Assembly (NCBI RefSeq): GCF_036002945.1
Contig: NZ_CP108529.1
Location: forward strand, 744,001-808,000
Source of the DNA: Streptomyces sp. NBC_01224
Lineage (GTDB): Bacteria > Actinomycetota > Actinomycetes > Streptomycetales > Streptomycetaceae
Reading direction: 5' to 3'
DNA: 64,000 bases
The notes under the pieces are model-generated. The model did no database searches and had not been told where the DNA came from. It saw only the letters and a program-made list of their open reading frames with translations. Shown here piece by piece: positions 27,582-34,752 of the stretch (positions are counted from its first letter, which is position 1; the number at the start of each line of letters is the position of its first letter). The position numbers and the translations under genes were made by a program.

Positions 27582-28539
27582 TTACTTGGGGACGCCCACC
27601 AGTTCGGCGTCGGGGGACACCGCGTACCATGCGCTCCCGACGCCCTGGCCGTTGGCGTCTCCGGGCTTCACATCGCCGGAGAAGGTATGGACCGGCCAGC
27701 AGTCGATGGCTTGTTGCTTGATTCCGTCGGGCCGATTGAAGGTGACAAAGCCCTTGGTCGTGACGCCTTTGACGTCTTTCTTTGTCAATGGGCAACGACC
27801 GGCCACTTCGAGAGGCAGGCATCGGCCATGCGACGTCCTTCTTGAACCGATAGACCGTCATGCCGCGCTTGTCCACGACGAAGTCCCCGAGTTTCGGGTC
27901 CTTGCGGACCGAAAGCCCCGCGAGTTCGGCCGGTTCGGCGCCGGCCGGGCTGTCGGCGTTCACCGCGGCCTTCTTGCCGTCCGGCGCGGACGCGAACCAG
28001 GTGCCACCCACGCCCTGCCCGTTGGCGTCGCCGGGCGCGGTGTCCTTGGCATAGAGGTACATCGGCCAGCCCGCAATGGTGAGTTGCTGGGTGCCGTCGG
28101 AGCGGGTGACCTTTCCGATCAGTGCGGGATCGGTCCCGGCTGCCCGCGTGACATTGCCCGCGAGCACCACCGGCCAGATCTTCGCGCACTCGCCCTCGCA
28201 ATTCGACTCGGGCGGACTCGCGGTGTCCTTGTCGAAGCGGTAGAGCGTGAAACCCTCACTGTCCGTGAGGACTTTGCCGAGCTTCTTGCTGTTCCACACC
28301 CCGAGCCGGCCTGCCTGCTTGCCCGAGCTGCCCTGCTCCGCGCCGTCGGAGCCGTAACCGCTGCCGGAGCCGTAACCGTCCGATCCGTAGCCGCTTCCCG
28401 TGTCCCGTCCGGCCGGGTCGGCGTTGCCCACGTTCTGCCCGTTGGGAGTCTTGGTTCCCCTTTCCGGACCGCACGCCGTCGTCAGTGCCAACAGAGCCGC
28501 CGCCGTCACTGCGAGTGAGGCGTTCCGCCAGGAGCTCAT
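27582..28539 (-). pseudogene. Secreted repeat lipoprotein (DUF/Lipoprotein_15 repeats), frameshifted
   Basis: Starts at ATG 28539 with an ideal AAGGAG site and a lipoprotein signal (lipobox LLALTTAC). After a Gly/Ser/Tyr-rich linker (GYGSDGYGSGSGYGSDG), two domains follow, each with copies of a secreted repeat: LTDSEGFTLYRFDKDT...CAKIWPVVL...GWPMYLYAKD...GDANGQGVGGTWF, and later VVDKRGMTVYRFKKDV. The repeat continues only if the frame is changed near 27827 (to ADACLSKWPVVA) and again near 27797 (to PLTKKDVKGVTTKGFVTF...), ending at 27582 with AWYAVSPDAELVGVPK. So two indels break the gene, or two sequence errors exist. The intact form (SCO0930-like) is a surface lipoprotein of unknown function. 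Confidence 0.7.
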
Positions 28540-28730
28540 GCCAACTCCTTTCATATAAAGCGAGTTGTGACGCGTCTTCGCGTCATCCATGGCCATGGGT
28601 ACGGGCGGCAGCCCCCTCTTCGTTGAACGCGTCCAGATAGTTACCCTGAGACGCAAACACCCGACGCCACATATCCCCACCATCAGGGGAATCCGGTGCG
28701 CACCCGGCGTGCGCTGCTACCGGCCGGAAC
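28540..28730. promoter_or_regulatory. Divergent upstream region, lipoprotein and proline-rich protein
   Basis: 190 bp between divergent starts. The region near 28634-28700 is less GC-rich (GATAGTTACCCTGAGACGCAAAC) and probably contains promoters. No operator recognised. Confidence 0.3.
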
Positions 28731-29282
28731 ATGCTCCCCGTCGTGTACGGATCACTCATAGGACGGCTCACGACAGCCGTCGCACTTCTCTGGCTGCTGA
28801 CCGCCCCGGCACCCGCGGTGGCGGACAGCTGCGCCTACGCCTCCATCGGGGAGAGCGGCGGGAGTTCGGCGGTCGCCGTGTCGGGCACCGGTCACTGTCA
28901 CGCGGGCCCGGCGCCCAAGCCGACTCCACCCCCCGCTCCTCCTCCTCCTCCTCCTCCACCACCACCACCGCTACCACCACCCACACCACCACCGCCGCTA
29001 CCACCACCCACACCACCACCGCCGCTACCGCCACCACCACCGCCCCCTCCTCCACCGCCCCCCGCACCACCACGACCGGATCCGGAGCCCGCGCCACCGC
29101 CTCCTTCACCCTCGCCCTCCGTGCGCCCCACGCATCCCGCGCCCCGGCCCGTGGCGCTCCCCGCCTACCGCAAGCCGCCGCGCAAGGTCCCGCGGCGCGG
29201 CACCTCCCTGGTCACCCTCACCCTGCTGATCACGGCCCCCGCGGTGTTCGCCGTCGCCGTGCTGCGTCCCCGCTCCCGATGA
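28731..29282 (+). CDS. Secreted proline-rich cell-surface protein
   Basis: A 183-residue protein with a signal peptide (residues ~8-31, LTTAVALLWLLTAPAPAVA-DS), a short domain with two cysteines (SCAYASIGESGG...GTGHCHAG), then a ~60-residue polyproline tract with Leu and Thr spacers, a Pro/Ser/Arg segment, and a C-terminal membrane segment (TSLVTLTLLITAPAVFAVAVL) ending in RPRSR. The form is a membrane-anchored surface stalk reaching through the wall. It is 15 bp upstream of the DUF4239-type gene and likely co-transcribed. Similar to a proline-rich protein of S. coelicolor in the same neighbourhood; function unknown. Confidence 0.75.
   Translation: MLPVVYGSLIGRLTTAVALLWLLTAPAPAVADSCAYASIGESGGSSAVAVSGTGHCHAGPAPKPTPPPAPPPPPPPPPPPLPPPTPPPPLPPPTPPPPLPPPPPPPPPPPPAPPRPDPEPAPPPPSPSPSVRPTHPAPRPVALPAYRKPPRKVPRRGTSLVTLTLLITAPAVFAVAVLRPRSR
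28971..29024 (+). repeat. Perfect 27-nt tandem repeat in proline-rich gene
   Basis: Two identical 27-base units (28971-28997 and 28998-29024), each coding for LPPPTPPPP. They sit inside a longer CCA/CCT-rich tract (about 28920-29075). The in-frame period of nine codons means copy-number change would lengthen the stalk without a frameshift. Confidence 0.8.
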
Positions 29283-29297
29283 CCTCCGGAGGAACCC

Positions 29298-30065
29298 ATG
29301 TCGGAATGGCTTGTTCTCACCCTCGCGATGGTCGCGGTGAGCGCCGTAGTCCTGACCATCGCCGTACTCAACAACCGCCGGATCGGGGACGATGACGACC
29401 CGTCCGAGACCCCTGACGTCATCGAGTACATGACGATGATGATCGGCGTGGTCTACGCGATCGTGCTGGGCCTCGCCATCGCGGGCGTCTGGGAGGGCCG
29501 CAGCGCCGCCCAGGAGTACGTGCGCCAGGAGGCCCAGGCGCTGCACGAGGTGAACGTCCGCTCCGCCGTCTACCCGGCCGAGGTGCGTACGCGCATCCGC
29601 GCCGATGTCGACGCCTACGTCCGCCACGTCGTCCACGACGAGTGGCAGTCGATGACCGAGCACGGCTCTCTCACCGACGACGGGGCCCTGCTCCTCGGCA
29701 AGGTGCGCACCGATGTCACCGACTACCGGCCGAGGAACGATCACGAGGGGCAGGCATATCAACCACTGGTCGATCAGGTCGCCGCAGCCGACGACGCGCG
29801 CAGCGGACGTGGGCAGAGTGCCGGTGCGACCATGCCGGGCGTGGTCTGGTTCGGCCTGATCACCGGGGCGCTGGTGACCGTCGGGCTGATCTTCACGCTG
29901 CAGATCCGCAGAACCTTCCGCGAACTGCTGCTGGCCGGCCTCTTCAGCGTCCTGATCGCCTTTCTCCTCTTCCTGATCTGGGACTTCGACTCCCCCTTCG
30001 GCCGGGGTATCTCGGCCACCGCGGCACCGTTCCTCGATCTGTTCCCCGGCGCGGCGGGCGGATAG
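29298..30065 (+). CDS. DUF4239/bestrophin-like membrane protein
   Basis: A 255-residue membrane protein with N-terminal segments (WLVLTLAMVAVSAVVLTIAVL; IEYMTMMIGVVYAIVLGLAIAGVWEG) and two C-terminal segments (VVWFGLITGALVTVGLIFTL; LLLAGLFSVLIAFLLFLIWDFD). The segment between holds QEYVRQEAQALHEVN and a predicted helical soluble part. This is the DUF4239 pattern, distantly related to bestrophin-type channels. GGAGGAACCC precedes the ATG. It follows the proline-rich gene closely. Transport activity has not been shown for the family. Confidence 0.75.
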   Translation: MSEWLVLTLAMVAVSAVVLTIAVLNNRRIGDDDDPSETPDVIEYMTMMIGVVYAIVLGLAIAGVWEGRSAAQEYVRQEAQALHEVNVRSAVYPAEVRTRIRADVDAYVRHVVHDEWQSMTEHGSLTDDGALLLGKVRTDVTDYRPRNDHEGQAYQPLVDQVAAADDARSGRGQSAGATMPGVVWFGLITGALVTVGLIFTLQIRRTFRELLLAGLFSVLIAFLLFLIWDFDSPFGRGISATAAPFLDLFPGAAGG

Positions 30066-30086
30066 CGGTCCGCCGAAATACCGGCG

Positions 30087-30126
30087 GTGCGCCGCTCGGG
30101 GGAAACAGGTGCCCCGGGCGGCGCAC
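30087..30126 (+). terminator. Terminator after DUF4239-type gene
   Basis: Nine-base outer arms GTGCGCCGC / GCGGCGCAC with an inner CGGGG / CCCCG stem, 22 bp after the stop codon. Confidence 0.75.
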
Positions 30127-30237
30127 TCCGATCGCGAACAGAATGCGCAACTTCTAGCGTTTGGCGCGTCGAGGCGCATTTCTGACGCTATGTGGAAAAC
30201 CGTTCCGCAACTGCTCCTCGGGGACCCGGAGGATTCC

Positions 30238-30771
30238 ATGCGCGCAATAGGTGCCGCACCCGTCGCCCTGCTCGGCGCCGCCGCTCTCGCCCTGACCGCT
30301 CCGGCTGCAACCGCATACGCCGCGACGTCGGGAGGCGCGTCCTCCGCGACCGGATACACCGTCACTCCGTCGGTGATCGTGCCGGGGAGCCAGGTCATCC
30401 TGGCCGCCCGGGGGTGCTCCACAACTGCCACAGCCGGCTCCGGAGTGTTCGACACGGTCACCATTCCCAGGGGCGCGGCCGTCGCGACCACGGTGGACCG
30501 GGACGCAAAACCTGGCGCCGCCTACGAGGTGACGTTCATCTGCAATACGTCACCCGGCTCCACGGCGAAGGCCGGACTCACGGTCCGCGCGGCCTCCGAC
30601 GCGCCCGCCACGAGTACCCCGGCCTCGCCGGCCGGTGTGCAGGGCGGACTCGGCGGCAGCGTCGACAGGATGAACGCCGCGGAGATCGCCGCCGGAACGG
30701 CGCTGGCGGTGGTCACGGCCACCGGCACCATCTATGTCATACGTGAGCGCAAGGGGAGCCGCCCGCACTGA
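30238..30771 (+). CDS. Secreted wall-associated protein with C-terminal membrane tail
   Basis: A 177-residue exported protein. Signal peptide 1-~29 (ALALTAPAATAYA), then a beta-rich domain (YTVTPSVIVPGSQVILAARGC...VFDTVTIPRG) with two cysteines, a Pro/Ser/Thr linker, a GGLGGSVDRMN stretch, a hydrophobic segment (ALAVVTATGTIYVI) and a basic tail RERKGSRPH. This is the usual neighbour of class F sortases in Streptomyces, although a clear LPxTG motif is not seen. GGAGGATTCC precedes ATG 30238. The sortase gene next door is truncated here. Function unknown. Confidence 0.7.
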   Translation: MRAIGAAPVALLGAAALALTAPAATAYAATSGGASSATGYTVTPSVIVPGSQVILAARGCSTTATAGSGVFDTVTIPRGAAVATTVDRDAKPGAAYEVTFICNTSPGSTAKAGLTVRAASDAPATSTPASPAGVQGGLGGSVDRMNAAEIAAGTALAVVTATGTIYVIRERKGSRPH

Positions 30772-30785
30772 GAGCAGGGCAGTGC

Positions 30786-30848
30786 GGCCCGATACGCCCG
30801 TCGCCCCGAGTCCTCCGGCAGGACTTGGGGCGACGGGCGTGTCGGGCC
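30786..30848 (+). terminator. Very long terminator hairpin
   Basis: Arms of 29 bases with only two mismatches (both G-U compatible) and a five-base loop, just after the secreted protein gene. Its strength would isolate that gene from the sortase remnant. Confidence 0.8.
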
Positions 30849-30930
30849 GACACCACCCGTTCGCCCTTCACTGATCGCCGCCCGGCCGTCCCGCGCTTAA
30901 CGTTCCAAGCGTCGCGACGAAGGGAGAACC

Positions 30931-31170
30931 ATGGGCCGGGACAACTGGCGCGTCGAACGGACCAGGCACTCGCCCTGGGGCGCTATCGCCCTGGTGCTGC
31001 TCACCGGCCTGGCATTGATACAGAACGGCGCGGACTTCTCCCTGGGCCCTCCCCGGCCGGCCGCCGCCACGTCGGTCGACCTCCGTCGGGCGGCCCCCGG
31101 AGTACCCAGCGGCAGCCCTGTCCGGGGCGTTGTCACAGCCCGGGCCGGGGTCGGTGCCGGGACCGGATAG
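30931..31170 (+). pseudogene. Truncated class F sortase (N-terminal anchor only)
   Basis: A 79-codon frame. It has a basic start, a membrane segment (SPWGAIALVLLTGLALIQNGAD) and GPPRPAAATS, which is how class F sortases of Streptomyces begin. The frame then stops after a Gly/Ala tail (ARAGVGAGTG) without the catalytic His, Cys (TLxTC-like) or Arg blocks, ~150 residues short. The upstream gene is the normal companion of such a sortase. So this is probably a sortase gene that lost its catalytic part by deletion, now fused to the region before a UspA gene. It may still be translated as a small membrane protein (AAGGGAGAACC precedes the ATG). Confidence 0.5.
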
Positions 31171-31180
31171 CCTCACTGCC

Positions 31181-31642
31181 GTGACAGACCAACAGCCCCA
31201 CCAGTTCGAACGTGGCACAGACGGCCCGAGAGTGATCGTCGCAGGCCTCGACGGGTCCGATTCCTCCATGCATGCCGCGGCGTACGCGGCGGGGCTCGCC
31301 CGTCGTCAGGGGGCCATGCTCGCCCTCGTCTATGTCCAGCCCGTGCTGCCCGCGGGGGCCGCGCTCGGCGCACCGGTCGCCGATACGACCGGAGAGGTCG
31401 CGGAGGAGCTGGTGAACGAGATCCGGGAGGCGACGGAACGGATGAAGGACATATGGGATGTGCGCTGGGAGTTCCACACCTTCCGCGGTGATCCCTACAA
31501 CGGGCTCGTCACAGCGGCGGACGAGCTGAAGGCCGATGCCGTCGTGGTGGGAGCGTCGGAGTCGGCCGGGCACCGGTTCATCGGATCGGTGGCGATCCGG
31601 CTGGTGAAGGCGGGCCGTTGGCCCGTCACGGTGGTGCCGTAA
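31181..31642 (+). CDS. Universal stress protein, UspA family
   Basis: A 153-residue single-domain Usp. Core strands and motifs are RVIVAGLDGSDSSMHAAAYAAGLA (start of the domain, given here as GLDGSDSSMHAAAYAA), ADAVVVGASES...HRFIGSVAIRLVKAGRWPVTVVP at the end. The ATP-binding pattern G-x2-G-x9-G-S/T is altered to GASESAGHRFIGSVA, so nucleotide binding is possible. GTG 31181 is used as start; the longer frame begins inside the sortase remnant. Cytoplasmic stress protein, partner unknown. Confidence 0.8.
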   Translation: MTDQQPHQFERGTDGPRVIVAGLDGSDSSMHAAAYAAGLARRQGAMLALVYVQPVLPAGAALGAPVADTTGEVAEELVNEIREATERMKDIWDVRWEFHTFRGDPYNGLVTAADELKADAVVVGASESAGHRFIGSVAIRLVKAGRWPVTVVP

Positions 31643-31751
31643 CCGTCGCGGAATCCTCACCTCAGCCGGACGGCACACCGTCTTTCGCACCGGACCCACC
31701 TGGGCCATCATGAGCGCCCGTCAGGGACAGCCGTCAGCGGAGAGGTGACTC

Positions 31752-33206
31752 ATGGCAAGGCTCCGAGTGGGCGAGGGTGTGCTGCGCCGCAAGCCGATCG
31801 AGCAGATCGACGAGAAGGGGCCGGTGGGGGACGCCACCACTCAGCTCACCAGAACGCTCGGGTTGTGGCAGCTCACGGCGATCGGCGTGGGCGGCATCAT
31901 CGGCGCGGGTATCTTCACCCTCGCCGGCACGGTGGCGAACGGCACCGCCGGGCCCGCGGTCCTGATCTCCTTCCTGATCGCGGGTGTGGCGAGCGCGGCG
32001 GCCGCCTTCAGCTACGCGGAGTTCGCCGGCCTGATCCCGAAGGCCGGCTCCGCCTACACCTACGGATACGCGGTACTCGGCGAGCTGGTGGGCTGGTTCA
32101 TCGGCTGGGACCTGCTGCTGGAATACACGGCGATCGTGGCCGTGGTCGCGATCGGCATCTCCGGCTACTTCAGCTTTCTGCTCGGAGAGATGGGGCTCGA
32201 ACTGCCGAAGTGGATGCTGGGTGCGCCCGGCACCGGGTCGGGCCATCGCGTGGACCTGTTCGCCGCGCTGCTCTGCCTGCTCGTGGCGTACCTTCTGACC
32301 CTCGGCATCAAGAACGCGGCCCGCTTCGAAACGGTCGTGGTGGTCCTGAAGGTCCTGGTCGTCCTGCTGGTCATCGGCGTCGGCGTGTTCCACATCAACA
32401 CCGCCAACTACAACCCGTTCTTCCCGTTCGGGGTGAGCGGTGCCTTCACCGGTGCGGCCACGGTGTTCTTCGCGGTGTTCGGGTACGACGCCATGTCGAC
32501 GGCGGCCGAGGAGTCCAAGGACGCCCAGCAGCACATGCCGAAGGCGATCCTGTACTCCCTCGCGATCTCCATGGTGCTCTATGTGGCGGCTTGTCTGGTG
32601 CTGACGGGGATGCAGAGCTACAAGGACATCGACCCGGAGTCCGGCTTCTCCACTGCCTTCAAGTCGGTGGGGCTCAGCGGACTCGCCGATGTGATCGCGG
32701 TGGGCGCGATCATCGGCATCCTCACGGTGATGTTCACCTTCATGCTCGGCGTGACCCGGGTGTGGTTCTCGATGAGCCGCGACGGGCTGCTGCCGAAGTG
32801 GTTCGCCAAGACCCACCCGACCCGGCACGTACCGACCCGGGTGACCTGGATCGTCGGTGCGGCCTCGGCCGTGATCGCCGGGTTCCTGCCGATCGGCGAG
32901 GCTGCCGAGCTGACGAACATCGGCATTCTGCTGGCGTTCGTGGTGGTGTGCGTCGCGGTGATCGTTCTGCGTTACAAGCAGCCCGATCTGCCGCGTACGT
33001 TCCGCACCCCCGGCATGCCGTTCGTGCCGGCCCTGGGTGTGGTGTTCTCGATCTGGCTGATCACCTTTCTGCAGTGGCAGACGTGGGTACGGTTCGCGGT
33101 GTGGTTCCTGATCGGTCTGGTGATCTATTTCGGTTACTCGTACCGGAAGTCGGAGATGGCGAAGACACCGGAGACGGGTACGGGGGCTGGTACAGGTACA
33201 GGTTGA
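31752..33206 (+). CDS. APC-superfamily amino acid permease, cationic amino acid transporter type
   Basis: A 484-residue transporter with about 12 membrane segments. The first helix has the substrate-site motif GIGVGGIIGAGIFTLAG (seen as AIGVGGIIGAGIFTLAG near residue 43), and the FFAVFGYDAMSTAAEESKD block after TM6 and SMSRDGLLPKWFAKTHP loop are typical of the CAT/YfnA group. It should import an amino acid with protons. GAGAGGTGACTC precedes the ATG. The tail ends with a GTGTGTG-type Gly/Thr repeat. Monocistronic; substrate not predictable. Confidence 0.88.
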   Translation: MARLRVGEGVLRRKPIEQIDEKGPVGDATTQLTRTLGLWQLTAIGVGGIIGAGIFTLAGTVANGTAGPAVLISFLIAGVASAAAAFSYAEFAGLIPKAGSAYTYGYAVLGELVGWFIGWDLLLEYTAIVAVVAIGISGYFSFLLGEMGLELPKWMLGAPGTGSGHRVDLFAALLCLLVAYLLTLGIKNAARFETVVVVLKVLVVLLVIGVGVFHINTANYNPFFPFGVSGAFTGAATVFFAVFGYDAMSTAAEESKDAQQHMPKAILYSLAISMVLYVAACLVLTGMQSYKDIDPESGFSTAFKSVGLSGLADVIAVGAIIGILTVMFTFMLGVTRVWFSMSRDGLLPKWFAKTHPTRHVPTRVTWIVGAASAVIAGFLPIGEAAELTNIGILLAFVVVCVAVIVLRYKQPDLPRTFRTPGMPFVPALGVVFSIWLITFLQWQTWVRFAVWFLIGLVIYFGYSYRKSEMAKTPETGTGAGTGTG

Positions 33207-33388
33207 TCCATCGCCTGTAAGAACGCCCGGTCGACCGCCGCCCGACCGTTCACCGCACCATTCGCCGCACTGTGCGACCGCTCGTCGCACGGAGCCGCCC
33301 GTCGCCTGTTCCTCGGCGCCGCGATGCGTTCGTATACGCCAGTCGGCAGCGAAGCGGCAAGGGGCCACTGCGGGGAAGGGCGTTCACG

Positions 33389-33958
33389 ATGACCACCACG
33401 ACGACCGATGAGCGGGCCCTGGCGGATCTCCAGCGGGACCACGGCCCCGCCGTTCTCACTTTCCTGCTCGGGCTGACCTTCGGCGACCGGCAGCGGGCCG
33501 AGGATCTGCTCCAGGAGACGCTGGTGCGGGCCTGGCAGAACCCGGAGGCCTTCGACGCTCCGTACGACTCGATGCGGCCCTGGCTCTTCACTGTGGCCCG
33601 GCGCCTCGCGATCGATGCGCGCCGCTCCAGGCAGGCCCGGCCGACCGAGGTGAGCGACATCGTGCTGGAGACCGCCGCGGGCGGGGAGGACACCGCCGAG
33701 TCCACGGTCTCGGCCCTCGACGTACGCGATGCGGTACGCACCCTCAGCCCGGAACACCGTGCGGTCCTCGTCCAGATATATTTCCGTGGGCTGAGCGTGG
33801 GCGAGACGGCCCGGACTCTCGGTATTCCGGCGGGCACGGTCAAGTCCCGGTCCCACTACGCGCTGCGTCAGCTCTCCCGTAACCTGCCGGGCTACTCCAG
33901 CAGATCCTCCACGGTGATCAGGGCGAGCAGCGACACGGCCTCCGCGACCTCCATGTAG
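33389..33958 (+). CDS. ECF-type sigma-70 factor
   Basis: A 189-residue ECF sigma factor. Region 2 is seen in VLTFLLGLTFGDRQRAEDLLQETLVRAW...PWLFTVARRLAIDARR (listed in parts), and region 4 in LSPEHRAVLVQIYFRGLSVGETARTLGIPAGTVKSRSHYALRQL. It recruits RNA polymerase to a small regulon. ATG 33389 lies 8 bases after GGGGAAGG. The last 67 bp (a Ser/Thr-rich tail after LSRNLPGYS) overlap, antisense, with the small zinc-finger gene, its probable anti-sigma. A similar sigma/RsrA-like pair is normally arranged in tandem, so this layout is odd. Confidence 0.9.
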   Translation: MTTTTTDERALADLQRDHGPAVLTFLLGLTFGDRQRAEDLLQETLVRAWQNPEAFDAPYDSMRPWLFTVARRLAIDARRSRQARPTEVSDIVLETAAGGEDTAESTVSALDVRDAVRTLSPEHRAVLVQIYFRGLSVGETARTLGIPAGTVKSRSHYALRQLSRNLPGYSSRSSTVIRASSDTASATSM

Positions 33959-34089
33959 TCGGCGGCGCAGCGGTCACAGGACTGCAGATGGCGGGAGACC
34001 GTTCGGGTCTCGTCGGCCGTGAGCGCATCGAGAACATAGGCGCCGAGCGATTGCCGCACGTGCGCGCCCTCTCCGTGATCGGCGGTCAT
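33892..34089 (-). CDS. Minimal zinc-finger anti-sigma factor (ZAS domain)
   Basis: A 65-residue protein that is just an anti-sigma zinc-finger domain: VRQSLGAYVLDALTADETRTVSRHLQSCDRCAADYMEV, with the H-x3-C-x2-C zinc motif (HLQSCDRC). Typical family members carry a membrane segment and C-terminal domain after this; here the gene ends with ALITVEDLLE. It probably binds the ECF sigma encoded on the opposite strand, with which it shares 67 bp at the 3' ends. Soluble short versions occur (RsrA-like), and cysteines suggest redox control. Confidence 0.7.
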   Translation of the reverse strand: MTADHGEGAHVRQSLGAYVLDALTADETRTVSRHLQSCDRCAADYMEVAEAVSLLALITVEDLLE

Positions 34090-34214
34090 CGCATCCTCGT
34101 GTCGTGGACGGATCCGGTCATGACGGATCCTGTCTTTCTGGCCACGTAGGGCGCGCTCCCCCGGTTCAATGCTCCGTGAAGCCCGGTGCCGAGAAGAGAG
34201 AGAGGCGAGACGGG

Positions 34215-34733
34215 ATGCGCCCGGAACGTCAGGATGGAACCAGTGGGGGCGGGCTGCTGGTCCCGATGGCCTGGATGTACGCCGAGTACATCGCCGACGA
34301 ACTGCTGCGGACCGGCGATCTGATGGAGCCGTCCACCCTGGAGTACCGCGCGGGGCGGGACGCGCTCGCGCTCACCGTCTTCCTCTCCGACGGTGGGGTG
34401 CCCGATGCTCTGCCCGCGGCCCGGATGGACGAGCTGCGGCTGTTGACGGCGTACGAGGCGGCCTGGCGTGGCTGGGTCTGTGAGCGGCTCGACGCACTTG
34501 ACACGGCCCCGGGGCTCGCGCCCGGCGACGCGGATCCAGATCTGGCGCTGGCCCGCGCGGCCTGGCGGTGGCTGGAGGAGACCGAGCTGCTCGCGGCCGA
34601 CCTCGATACGATCGGTCCGCCGCCCTGGGGACCGATGAGCGACGGGGCGGATACGGAGGAGGAGGCCCAGGTGTGGACGCCGGCCTGGCAGCTGGGGCTG
34701 CCGCTGGGGCATCTGGCGATCCATCTGCACTGA
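34215..34733 (+). CDS. Conserved-looking hypothetical protein, acidic, soluble
   Basis: A 172-residue, strongly acidic alpha-helical protein (MAWMYAEYIADELLRTGDLMEPSTLEY near the start; ARAAWRWLEETELLAADLDTIGPPPWGP near the end). It has no signal or membrane segment and no motif that I recognise. AGAGAGGCGAGACGGG lies before ATG 34215. It sits between the anti-sigma gene and the convergent kinase gene. Codon use is that of a real gene. It could be a plasmid-type or DUF family protein; function unknown. Confidence 0.65.
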   Translation: MRPERQDGTSGGGLLVPMAWMYAEYIADELLRTGDLMEPSTLEYRAGRDALALTVFLSDGGVPDALPAARMDELRLLTAYEAAWRGWVCERLDALDTAPGLAPGDADPDLALARAAWRWLEETELLAADLDTIGPPPWGPMSDGADTEEEAQVWTPAWQLGLPLGHLAIHLH

Positions 34734-34752
34734 GCGCCGCCCCACCGGGTGG

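Noticed and set aside
28920..29075. CRISPR-like look of the repeated CCACCACC tract
   Set aside because: Repeats are in-frame polyproline codons, without unique spacers.
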